Source: Planctomycetota bacterium (GTDB taxonomy: Bacteria > Planctomycetota > Planctomycetia > Pirellulales > Lacipirellulaceae). From it: DNA of 10,324 nucleotides. Made by a program: the position numbers and the translations under genes. The stretch's first letter is position 1; each line of letters begins with the position of its first letter. The notes beneath the pieces were generated by a model. It was not told the DNA's origin. It worked only from the letters and a program-made list of their open reading frames with translations, and did not search any database. The stretch is from assembly GCA_024278035.1 (NCBI GenBank), contig JAJRUA010000003.1:1-10324 (forward strand). The letters are read 5' to 3'. Shown one piece after another: positions 1 to 6,440 of this stretch.

Positions 1-813
1 AATCACGTCGCCTGTGCAACGGGTGTTTTCACCAAGAGCAACAAAGACAGGCCAGTCTTTCTCAATGAGCCCCACATAACGGTCGCCCGGCACATCGGCT
101 GCGGTAACCACACGATGGACGCCCGGCAACGCCAGAGCAGCCGACGCGTCGATCGAAACGACCGTCGCCCGTGGATGATCCGAAAGCCGGAGGGCTCCGA
201 AGAGCATTCCCGGAACCACCATGTCATCGACAAAATCTCGATCGCCGAGGACCGCTTCGTATCCCTTGTACCTTTTCAGATTGGTCCCGACCCTGCCGGA
301 GCCCTCGTCAAAACTCTGCTTCTCGCCACGGCGAACCTTGGCGTACTGATCGATGCTGTCAACAATTTGTGCGTAACCGGTGCAGCGGCAAAGGTGGGGC
401 TTGAGGCTGGTGACGATTTCCTCGCGCGTTGGCTCCGGTTTCTTTTCGCAAAGACCAACGGCCCGCATGGCGATGCCCGGGATGCAAAACCCACACTGGA
501 CTCCGCCGCATTGCACAAAAGCATCGGCTATCTGATGGCGATGCGCTTCGTCCAACCCTTCGAGGGTCGTTAGCGATTTGCCTTCGACTTTCGATGGCTT
601 AAGAGCACAGGAGAGAACCGGCTTGCCCTCCAGAAGCACGGTGCAGCAACCGCACTGTGCCTGTGGCTGACAGCCGTTTTTTGGAGAGGTGATGCGGAGC
701 TTGTCTCGCAAAACATCCAGCAAGGTGAGCTTTTCCTTTCCGTCCAATTGCACCTGAACTTCGGTGCCGTTGAGTTGGAAAGTTACCGTAGAAGATTCAG
801 CAGAAGCAGGCAT
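1..813 (-). CDS. Molybdenum hydroxylase (xanthine dehydrogenase-like), fused 2Fe-2S and Mo-cofactor subunits; 3' end beyond window
   Basis: The first 271 residues are present; the gene runs off the left edge. The start ATG is at 811-813. Residues 1-80 form a plant-type ferredoxin domain with cluster ligands C48, C54, C57 and C69 (motif QCGCCTV). Residues 85-160 form the second [2Fe-2S] domain with VQCGFC (C107, C110) and CRCTG (C142, C144). From about residue 180 the sequence passes straight into the a/b-hammerhead start of the molybdopterin-binding subunit, with no FAD domain between. That order matches the family annotated as selenium-dependent xanthine dehydrogenase or XdhD-like proteins, which hydroxylate purines or related heterocycles in the cytoplasm. 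The divergent ygeY-ygeW-carbamate kinase genes fit purine catabolism. The catalytic Mo domain is outside the window, so substrate and selenium dependence cannot be judged. Domain identity is firm; specificity is inference. Confidence 0.88.
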   Translation of the reverse strand, partial: MPASAESSTVTFQLNGTEVQVQLDGKEKLTLLDVLRDKLRITSPKNGCQPQAQCGCCTVLLEGKPVLSCALKPSKVEGKSLTTLEGLDEAHRHQIADAFVQCGGVQCGFCIPGIAMRAVGLCEKKPEPTREEIVTSLKPHLCRCTGYAQIVDSIDQYAKVRRGEKQSFDEGSGRVGTNLKRYKGYEAVLGDRDFVDDMVVPGMLFGALRLSDHPRATVVSIDASAALALPGVHRVVTAADVPGDRYVGLIEKDWPVFVALGENTRCTGDVI

Positions 814-1132
814 GTGGTCGGCCCTAATTAACGATGAGGCAATAGACTAGCCCAGCCAGAAAACGCAGTAATTTTTATAGCTGCGTGATGAACGGGTCTC
901 TCGGCCAGTATTTCACTCGCCGGGGCCCGGGCTTCCTTCCGGTCGCCCTAAGTTCATGGTGTCGCAACGACAAAACAAAACTGTGATTCGCCAGACTCGG
1001 GTGGCCAACTCATGTCGGATGTCACTCATCCGGCTCTCCTTCCACCGAGCGGCCATCCTCCCACACCTCCCGGGGCAATGCAAGCGAGATCAACTTATTC
1101 CCTTCCGCAATTTCTTGTGTTACACTGACGCG
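814..1132. promoter_or_regulatory. Divergent intergenic region between the molybdenum hydroxylase and ygeY
   Basis: This 319-bp gap has no convincing gene; the in-frame upstream extension of ygeY to 956 is rich in Arg, Ser and Pro and lacks family similarity. It should hold both divergent promoters. Two inverted repeats are visible. The first is ACGCAG-N12-CTGCGT at 863-886, with an AT-rich centre, the shape of a dimeric regulator site. The second is CGGATG-N5-CATCCG at 1016-1032, which extends by a wobble and a GC pair at 1014-1034. Neither matches an operator that I recognise. Confidence 0.45.
1121..1126 (+). promoter_or_regulatory. Possible -10 element of ygeY, leaderless arrangement
   Basis: TACACT ends 6 nt before the ATG at 1133, which would put the transcription start at or next to the A of the start codon. 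No Shine-Dalgarno sequence precedes this ATG. No good -35 hexamer is visible at 16-18 bp, so this is a weak call. Confidence 0.3.
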
Positions 1133-2398
1133 ATGAAACAAAAAAACGCTTATCATGTTGCGGCCAAGTCTTACGAAAAGAAGATGGTTCGCTTTCTACG
1201 AGAGATGATCGCGATTCCCTCGGAGTCGGCCGAAGAAGGCGAGGTCATTCAGCGCATTCAGAAAGAGATGGAAAGCACCGGTGCTTTCGATCGCATCTGG
1301 ACCGACAAGATGGGCAACCTGTTTGGCCAAGTCGGCAAGCCAGGACGTGGTAAAAAGCTGATTGCCATTGATGCTCACATCGATACGGTGGGGGTCGGTG
1401 ACCGCTCCGAATGGAAGCACGATCCTTACAAGGGAAAGGTCGCAGACGGCAAAGTTTGGGGCCGAGGTGCTGGCGACCAAGAAGGCGCTGTGCCAGCAAT
1501 GGTTTATGCCGCAAAAATCATGCGCGACCTCAAGGTCGATCTCTCGGAATACTACTTGCTGGTCGTCTTCACCGTCATGGAAGAGGATTGCGACGGGCTC
1601 TGCTGGCAGTACATCATCCAAGAAGATGGCATCAAGCCCGACGCGGTTGTCGTCACCGACTCGACCAATTGCACGATCTTGCGTGGACATCGTGGCCGGA
1701 TGGAAATTGGGGTTACTTGCAAAGGCAAGTCGTGCCACGGATCGATGCCCCACAAAGGGGTCAACGCTATCTACAAGGTCGCGAAAGTAGTCAATGAAAT
1801 TGAGAAGCTGAACGAGCGGCTAAAGTCCGACGACTTCCTTGGCAAAGGAACCATCACGGTTAGCTACGTTGATTGCAAAACCCCCAGCCTTTGTGCCGTG
1901 CCGGGCGAAGCCTTCATTCATCTGGATCGTCGGCTCACCGTTGGTGACACGAAAAAATCAGCCGTTGCCGAAGTAAAGGATGCTGTTAAACGGGCTGGAG
2001 TGAAAGCAAAGGTTGAGGTGATGCAGTACGCTCGCCCCAGCTACACAGGGCTCGAATACCCGACGGAAAAGTTTTTCCCGACGTGGTGTGAAGCAGAAGA
2101 CGACCTACAAGTTCAGGCAGCGATCAAGACCTACCGCGATGTTTTGGGCAAAGCACCGACCGTCCATCGCTGGACTTTTAGCACGAACGCTGTTTCGATT
2201 GCCGGAATGTTTGGCATCCCTTGCGTCGGCTTCGGCCCGGCAGCCGAGAACGTGGCCCACACGGTGAACGACTCGGTGCCTATTCAGCACTTGGTTGATT
2301 GTGCCGCCTTCTACGCCTCCTTCGGCGGGGCGTATTGTGACCTAGCCGCCGACCGACCGAACAAAACCCCCATGACTTTCAAGCGAAAGAAAGGCTGA
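1133..2398 (+). CDS. ygeY: YgeY-like M20 family metallohydrolase (putative purine/selenium-cluster hydrolase)
   Basis: The product is a 421-residue cytoplasmic zinc-dependent M20 amidohydrolase or peptidase. The metal site is visible: H82 and D84 in AIDAHIDTVG, D115 in GRGAGDQEG, the catalytic pair E150-E151 in VMEEDCDGLCW, D176 in VVTDST (Glu in many relatives, Asp is also allowed), and H376 in ENVAHTVND. H202 in SCHGSMPHKG marks the dimerisation-domain histidine. The stretches EEDCDGLCWQYII, RGxRGRMEI, FLGKGT, YPTEKFFPTW and WTFSTNAVSI match what I remember of E. coli YgeY across the whole length. The ATG at 1133 is chosen because the family N terminus (motif MVRFLREMIAIPSES) begins just after it. 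Family members sit in purine and selenium gene clusters; the likely substrate is a ureido or amide intermediate, but this is inference. ygeW follows on the same strand after a 231-bp gap with a palindromic repeat. Confidence 0.9.
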   Translation: MKQKNAYHVAAKSYEKKMVRFLREMIAIPSESAEEGEVIQRIQKEMESTGAFDRIWTDKMGNLFGQVGKPGRGKKLIAIDAHIDTVGVGDRSEWKHDPYKGKVADGKVWGRGAGDQEGAVPAMVYAAKIMRDLKVDLSEYYLLVVFTVMEEDCDGLCWQYIIQEDGIKPDAVVVTDSTNCTILRGHRGRMEIGVTCKGKSCHGSMPHKGVNAIYKVAKVVNEIEKLNERLKSDDFLGKGTITVSYVDCKTPSLCAVPGEAFIHLDRRLTVGDTKKSAVAEVKDAVKRAGVKAKVEVMQYARPSYTGLEYPTEKFFPTWCEAEDDLQVQAAIKTYRDVLGKAPTVHRWTFSTNAVSIAGMFGIPCVGFGPAAENVAHTVNDSVPIQHLVDCAAFYASFGGAYCDLAADRPNKTPMTFKRKKG

Positions 2399-2490
2399 AA
2401 AGCCGCTGAAAAGCCAGAGTGCATAGGGGGCAGAAGGGGTAGAGTAAGAAGGAAATAAGGAGGGCTATTGGCTCTTCCATTTTTCAAAAA

Positions 2491-2580
2491 CACTAATTCC
2501 CACGAATCGACGCTAATCGGATTAGTGAAGATCAGCGTCGATTCGTGTTCTAGCTTTTCCTCCAGCCCTTCGTGGTTCAA
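2491..2580. repeat. Palindromic degenerate decamer repeat in the ygeY-ygeW gap
   Basis: Positions 2491-2550 read as six phased 10-bp blocks. Three are forward variants of CACGAATCGA (CACTAATTCC, CACGAATCGA, CGCTAATCGG) and three are the reverse-complement type. The inner arms at 2501-2514 and 2534-2547 are perfect 14-bp inverted repeats, extendable to 17 of 18 pairs. A CTTCGTGGTTCAA-type block follows at 2568-2580. It could fold as an intercistronic hairpin; only a short CTTTT follows it, so it is not a clear terminator. It resembles dispersed intergenic repeats of planctomycetes. Confidence 0.75.
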
Positions 2581-2629
2581 CGGTTACCGAAATAAAGAAA
2601 AATAAGTACCCCAAGTTAAGGAAAAAAGT

Positions 2630-3664
2630 ATGACACCGCTTACAGGCCGCGATTACATCGAGACCCAAGATTTTACGAACGAAGAGATCGAAATTCTCCT
2701 TAACAAGGCAGCCGAGCTAAAGAAGGCTTACCATTCGGGCAAGTCGACTTTAGAGCTGCTCAATCAAACGGCCTTCCTGCTGTTCTTCGATAAATCGACT
2801 CGTACTCGCAATGCGTTTGAAGCAGGGATGACCCAGCTTGGCGGGCATGCTCACTTTCTCGACTCCGACGCGACACAGATCAGTCACGGCGAAACGCCCT
2901 TTGATACCGGTAAAATCTTGGGCTCGATGGGCCACGGGATTTGTGTACGGCACGACCTCGTCCTGGGGGAAGGTAATCGCTACATGCGTGAGATGGCCGA
3001 AGCGACGGATGTGCCCATCATCAACATGCAGTGCGACGTGGATCACCCGACGCAAACACTTGCGGACTTGCAAACGATCCGAGAGCGCTTTGGTGAGGAT
3101 TTGTCGGGACTCAAGATCGCGGTTAGCTGGGCCTACGCTCCCTCCTACGCCAAGCCGCTGAGCGTTCCTCAGGGCCTGATTACGCTGATGACCCGTTACG
3201 GCATGAACGTAACGCTCGCCCATCCGCCGGAGTACTCGTTGATTGATCGGACGGTGGAATCTGCCCGGGCGAACGCGAAGAAGTCGGGCGGTTCGTTCGA
3301 GATTGTCGATGACATGGACGCCGCCTTTGCCGACGCCGACATTGTTTACCCCAAAAGCTGGGGGGCTTACGATCTCATGCTAGCCCGACAAGAGGCGACC
3401 AACCAAGCAGAAGTGGACGAGAACCAGCAAGCTTGCCTCGCGATCAATGATAAGTACAAGAGCTGGATCTGCGACGATCGGCGGATGAAGCTGGCCAAGG
3501 ACTCGGCGGTTTACATGCACTGCCTGCCGGCGGACCGTGGCTCGGAAGTGACCGACAGCGTGATCGATGGCCCCCAGTCGATCGTCTTTCCCGAGGCAGA
3601 GAACCGTCTCCACACGGCCAAGGCAATCATGGCCTGCACCATGCGCGAGCGGCCCTTTGCCTAG
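2630..3664 (+). CDS. ygeW: Knotted carbamoyltransferase, YgeW-like
   Basis: The product is a 344-residue aspartate/ornithine carbamoyltransferase-fold enzyme. The carbamoyl-phosphate loop is FDKSTRTR (S56-R60), followed by HGET at 86-89, QCDVDHPTQTLADL at 134-147 and HCLPADRG at 297-304. The segment WAYAPSYAKPLSVPQG (167-182) and the loop YPKSWGAYD (240-248) are the parts that form the trefoil knot in this subfamily and match E. coli YgeW closely. The start is supported by AAGGAA at 2618-2623, 6 nt before ATG. YgeW has been called UTCase, a transcarbamylase of unsettled substrate; with carbamate kinase next door it probably runs catabolically, phosphorolysing a carbamoylated amine to carbamoyl phosphate. 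It is shorter than E. coli YgeW (about 390-400 residues as I recall), mainly at the N terminus and before HCLP. An anabolic or other specificity cannot be excluded. Confidence 0.9.
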   Translation: MTPLTGRDYIETQDFTNEEIEILLNKAAELKKAYHSGKSTLELLNQTAFLLFFDKSTRTRNAFEAGMTQLGGHAHFLDSDATQISHGETPFDTGKILGSMGHGICVRHDLVLGEGNRYMREMAEATDVPIINMQCDVDHPTQTLADLQTIRERFGEDLSGLKIAVSWAYAPSYAKPLSVPQGLITLMTRYGMNVTLAHPPEYSLIDRTVESARANAKKSGGSFEIVDDMDAAFADADIVYPKSWGAYDLMLARQEATNQAEVDENQQACLAINDKYKSWICDDRRMKLAKDSAVYMHCLPADRGSEVTDSVIDGPQSIVFPEAENRLHTAKAIMACTMRERPFA

Positions 3665-3684
3665 GCGCAAAAGAAAGAAGAAAC

Positions 3685-3749
3685 AACCACGGATTTCGTG
3701 GATAGAAACGGATAGATGGCTATCGGTGGAATCCATGTTCTCTGTGGTT
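3685..3749. repeat. Imperfect inverted repeat of CCACGGAT type between ygeW and the carbamate kinase gene
   Basis: The arms start AACCAC (3685-3690) and end GTGGTT (3744-3749). Inside are degenerate CACGGAT/GTGGAT/ACGGAT blocks on the left and their complements (ATCGG, ATCCATG, TCTGTGG) on the right. The two arms match imperfectly over about 28 bp. It has the style of widely dispersed planctomycete repeats built on CCACGGAT, and it occupies about half of the 133-bp gap. Confidence 0.6.
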
Positions 3750-3797
3750 CGTTCTTTTCCGTCGCGCTTTGCATTTCTTCTTTCGACAATAAAAAAC

Positions 3798-4763
3798 ATG
3801 CCCCCGAGATCGAATCAAAAAATCGTTGTTGCTTTGGGAGGGAACGCGATCAGCGCTCCCGGTGAAGAGGGGACCATCTACGAACAATTTGCCAACAGCC
3901 AACAGACGGCCCGTTTACTCTGCGATGCGATTCAGGCCGGCTATTCGCTGGTCATCACGCACGGCAACGGCCCGCAGGTCGGTAGTGTTTTGCGCCGGTC
4001 GGAAATCGCTTCAAGCGAGTTGTATCCGATCCCGCTCGAAGTTTGCGTTGCCGATACCCAGGCAGGCATGGGATACATGATCGCCCAAAGTCTTACGAAT
4101 GAGTTCCAAAGCCGCGGTGAGTCGATCGAAGTGACGACCCTCGTCACCACGGTAGAAGTCGATCGACAAGACCCTGCCTTTGATTCGCCTGCCAAGCCGA
4201 TTGGCCCAAGATTCAATCGTTCGGTGGCGAGTTCCCATGAGCAAAAAAACGGCTGGCAGGTCGTAGAGATTGAAAAAGATGTCTACCGCCGGGTCGTTCC
4301 GAGCCCCAAGCCGAAGAGCATCTTACCTTTGCCGACGATACGCCGTTTGGTGGAAGCCGATGAGCTCGTGATTTGCTGTGGTGGGGGTGGCATCCCCGTC
4401 ACTCGAAATGAAGTAGGCCAGCTTGAAGGCGCAGCGGCCGTGATTGATAAAGACCTCACGACGGCGATGCTAGCCAGCCAATTAGGCCTCTCCGCGATGG
4501 TCATTTTAACGGGCGTCGATCAGGTTTATCTCCACTTCAACCAGCCGAACCAACAGGCTTTGGATGAAATCACGGTTGCGGAGGCCCAACGGTATTTGGA
4601 CGAGGGCCACTTCGCCGCGGGTTCCATGGCCCCCAAGATCGAAGCCGCGATTACCTTCCTGAAGGACACGTCCGATCCCCAAGCCTATGTCCTTATAGCC
4701 GAGCTTTCGCAGCTAACAGCCGCGTTGGCTGGGGAGACGGGCACACGGATTGTGCCTTGTTGA
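3798..4763 (+). CDS. arcC: Carbamate kinase
   Basis: The product is 321 residues, normal for carbamate kinase (about 310). It catalyses ATP formation from carbamoyl phosphate and ADP, giving carbamate that decays to ammonia and CO2. Visible family motifs are KIVVALGGNAI (8-18), THGNGPQVG (54-62), DPAFDSPAKPIGPRF (125-139), CCGGGGIPV (193-201), AAVIDKDLTTAMLA (213-226), ILTGVDQVYLHF (236-247) and GSMAPKIEAA (275-284). In E. coli the homologue in the ygeW-ygeX-ygeY neighbourhood is yqeA, so it probably consumes carbamoyl phosphate released by YgeW here. The start at 3798 is chosen because the kinase motif begins 8 residues later. Upstream in-frame starts at 3567 and 3735 would overlap ygeW or lie in the repeat. 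No Shine-Dalgarno precedes it; ACAATA at 3786-3791 could be a -10 box for a leaderless message. Confidence 0.93.
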   Translation: MPPRSNQKIVVALGGNAISAPGEEGTIYEQFANSQQTARLLCDAIQAGYSLVITHGNGPQVGSVLRRSEIASSELYPIPLEVCVADTQAGMGYMIAQSLTNEFQSRGESIEVTTLVTTVEVDRQDPAFDSPAKPIGPRFNRSVASSHEQKNGWQVVEIEKDVYRRVVPSPKPKSILPLPTIRRLVEADELVICCGGGGIPVTRNEVGQLEGAAAVIDKDLTTAMLASQLGLSAMVILTGVDQVYLHFNQPNQQALDEITVAEAQRYLDEGHFAAGSMAPKIEAAITFLKDTSDPQAYVLIAELSQLTAALAGETGTRIVPC

Positions 4764-4791
4764 TCTCCGCGCTAGTGACTTTACTCTCAGC

Positions 4792-4820
4792 GGTCCCCAT
4801 CGGTCGGCTCAACCGGGGCC
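4792..4820. terminator. Possible hairpin between convergent genes
   Basis: The 70-bp gap between the ends of the carbamate kinase and PepSY-type genes has an imperfect GC-rich hairpin. CGGT (4801-4804) pairs with ACCG (4812-4815), and the flanking CCC pairs with GGG around a small bulge. There is no T tract on either strand, so an intrinsic terminator is only a guess from position and structure. Confidence 0.3.
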
Positions 4821-4833
4821 TGTGCGCTTGGCT

Positions 4834-5394
4834 CTAAGCAATCAGCAGGAAGATCAGCGGCACGACTAATCCGGCGCTGACAAGGACGGCGCCTCGCCCC
4901 GCGATGCCTCTTTTGCCTTTCAGAACGAACAGGCCGGTCACCACGATAACGATCAGTCCAACCGCAAAGAAGTCGGAGAAAACAAGCCAAGCCCTTTTGG
5001 GGGAAAGGTGTAAAAAGTTGACCTGATAGAACAGAGGGCGACGCCGGATGGTTTCGTACTCCCCTTTGCCGTTCATCAGGTTCAAGAAGATGGACCCTTC
5101 CTTGAGGTAGATTTTTACTTTCTTATCGGTTGGGAAATCGTGACTTAGATAAGCCCTTTCTTCGCCAAGCGGCTTGAGCACTTCCCTCACCCATGCTTTA
5201 TCGACTTCCTTACGATCGATTGGGGCTTCGACCTCCACCTCTTCACGCTGGATAATAAAACTCGGGTTCCAATCGTTGACATGATTCACCGCCAGCCCTG
5301 AAATGGCATAGATGATCGTCGTGCCGGCAAAGAAATAGCCGATATCCCGATGCAGGATGTTGTTGATTTTACGAAGGCGGGCGCTGAGACGCAT
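4834..5394 (-). CDS. PepSY-associated transmembrane (PepSY_TM_like) protein
   Basis: The product is a 186-residue inner-membrane protein. It starts with a short basic segment and HRDIGYFFAGTTIIYAISGLA (TM1 about 18-36), a signature of the small PepSY-like membrane proteins. A soluble loop of about 100 residues follows (about 37-135), then TM2 (about 136-159) and TM3 (168-186). The loop carries the NHVNDWNPSF and LYLNLMNGKGEYE-like patterns (here IFLNLMNGKGEYE) typical of this group. Larger PepSY_TM relatives are found in siderophore and iron-reduction systems; the function of this small type is not established. It lies 53 bp downstream of the exported chelatase-like gene on the same strand, so the two are probably one transcript. 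The upstream in-frame ATG at 5442 is rejected because it starts inside a dispersed repeat. No clear ribosome binding site is seen. Confidence 0.75.
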   Translation of the reverse strand: MRLSARLRKINNILHRDIGYFFAGTTIIYAISGLAVNHVNDWNPSFIIQREEVEVEAPIDRKEVDKAWVREVLKPLGEERAYLSHDFPTDKKVKIYLKEGSIFLNLMNGKGEYETIRRRPLFYQVNFLHLSPKRAWLVFSDFFAVGLIVIVVTGLFVLKGKRGIAGRGAVLVSAGLVVPLIFLLIA

Positions 5395-5416
5395 GGGGCA
5401 CGTAAGAAAGAGAAAT

Positions 5417-5443
5417 CTTGACAGGATTAACAGGATCGACAAG
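5417..5443. repeat. Short periodic repeat of ACAGGAT type
   Basis: Three degenerate 9-10 bp units, TTGACAGGAT, TAACAGGAT and CGACAAGA, fill the 53-bp gap between the chelatase-like and PepSY-type genes. The outer ends CTTG and CAAG are complementary. The pattern is the familiar dispersed CTTGACAGGATTAACAGGAT-style intergenic repeat. Confidence 0.6.
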
Positions 5444-5447
5444 AAAA

Positions 5448-6386
5448 TTATTCGTCCGCAGCCAATTCGCGGGAAACTCGGATCACCCAGTTGTTGATAT
5501 TCTCGTCCGGAAGGATGGCATCTTGGCGGTAGCGAATCGATCCTTCTTCCTGCATGTTTTTGACAGCACCCCCTATGATTCTTCCTTGAAAGTTCTCATC
5601 GACCGCTACGAGAATGGGAATGACAAGGGCGTTTTCTTTGTTCTCAAATACTTCTTTGATCGCCTTCTCAGTTGGTTCCAATCGGTACCGGGCGATGTGC
5701 CCGCACCAAGCATAATTGCAAAAATCGATGCCGGTCTCTTCCTTGACTTTTTCTGCCACGCCCTCCAGAAGCTCTTCCCACTCCTCGTTGTAGGGTTCGC
5801 TACCGTAGCCAACGAGAACAACGCCTTCGCAGGCGGTCTCTTGGCTAAGGTCTTGGACGCGGCGAATCACGTTCTTCGACAACACGTCCGGAAAATCAAG
5901 CAAAGGAGCAATCGTTAGATGGGCCTTCGGCTTGTAGATGGTGGTTCCCTCCAAGCGGAGGGTCTCGATCGTCATTTTGTCTTTTTTCTGACCAGCAATA
6001 ACAGGAATGTCATCGAACGAGTGGGAACTGACGGTCAGAAGTAGCGGGACAATGACAATTTCGGTGAACCCCGCTTCATCAAATTCTTTCAGTCGTGTGG
6101 CAATCGAAGGTTCGGTGTACTCCATAAAGGCGGTTTGAATGTCTCCGATCCGGCTGTCGGCCAAAACTTCATCACGTACCGTCTTCTCGATGTCGAACAG
6201 CATCTCACGCCATTGCTTGGAGTGCGATCCGTGGCTGACAAGCAGAATGGCCGTCTTTCCCTTTTGGTTTACCTTGGCCTTGGCTGCCGATTGAGCAAAC
6301 GCCGGCGGAGGCCCGTTTGCGACAAGCAGCATTCCAAAGGCAAGAAAAGTGGCTATGGATCGTTCCAAGGAGAATCGCTTATTCAT
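5448..6386 (-). CDS. Exported CbiX/sirohydrochlorin-chelatase-like protein
   Basis: The product is 312 residues with an N-terminal signal peptide: basic NKRFSLER, a hydrophobic core at about 11-24 and a likely AFA|QS cleavage after residue 31. The mature part has two CbiX-type halves. The first has AILLVSHGSHS (H52) and PLLLTVSSHSFDDIP (H122), the histidine pair that binds and inserts the metal ion in class II chelatases. The second has the degenerate GYGSEPYN (195-200; His replaced by Tyr) and WCGHIARY (H230). Cytoplasmic relatives insert cobalt, nickel or iron into sirohydrochlorin. An exported version cannot easily serve corrin synthesis and may bind metal or heme in the periplasm, as periplasmic CbiK does in Desulfovibrio. 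The PepSY-type gene follows, and a DtxR-like dyad precedes the start at 6384-6386. Fold and export are clear; role is inference. Confidence 0.82.
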   Translation of the reverse strand: MNKRFSLERSIATFLAFGMLLVANGPPPAFAQSAAKAKVNQKGKTAILLVSHGSHSKQWREMLFDIEKTVRDEVLADSRIGDIQTAFMEYTEPSIATRLKEFDEAGFTEIVIVPLLLTVSSHSFDDIPVIAGQKKDKMTIETLRLEGTTIYKPKAHLTIAPLLDFPDVLSKNVIRRVQDLSQETACEGVVLVGYGSEPYNEEWEELLEGVAEKVKEETGIDFCNYAWCGHIARYRLEPTEKAIKEVFENKENALVIPILVAVDENFQGRIIGGAVKNMQEEGSIRYRQDAILPDENINNWVIRVSRELAADE

Positions 6387-6392
6387 AGTAAA

Positions 6393-6411
6393 TTGAGGTA
6401 GATTACCTTAA
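6393..6411. promoter_or_regulatory. Candidate DtxR/IdeR-family metal-responsive operator
   Basis: TTGAGGTAGATTACCTTAA is a 19-bp dyad: AGGTA-N3-TACCT is perfect, and 7 of 8 outer pairs match. It agrees at 13 of 19 positions with the DtxR/IdeR consensus as I remember it (TTAGGTTAG[G/C]CTAACCTAA). It ends 7 bp before the ATG of the leftward chelatase-like gene and covers a possible -10 (TAATCT on the minus strand, 6400-6405), which suits repression. The regulator itself is not in the window. Confidence 0.45.
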
Positions 6412-6440
6412 GTTTCAGGAAAGTTGTGTGCGTCAGTTTT

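Noticed and set aside
115..573. Rightward 152-residue open frame
   Set aside because: It is antisense to the Mo hydroxylase, whose cluster-binding cysteines clearly show which strand is coding.
956..1132. Upstream extension of the ygeY reading frame by 59 residues
   Set aside because: The extension has no family similarity, unusual composition and lies in the divergent control region; family N terminus starts just after 1133.
1196..1753. Leftward 185-residue open frame within ygeY
   Set aside because: Shadow of the M20 gene, whose full set of metal ligands is on the other strand.
3567..3797. Carbamate kinase starting inside ygeW
   Set aside because: It would overlap ygeW by almost 100 bp and run through a dispersed repeat; the kinase domain begins directly after 3798.
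5418..5918. Rightward 166-residue open frame
   Set aside because: It is antisense to the chelatase-like gene and starts in the repeat; no recognisable domain.
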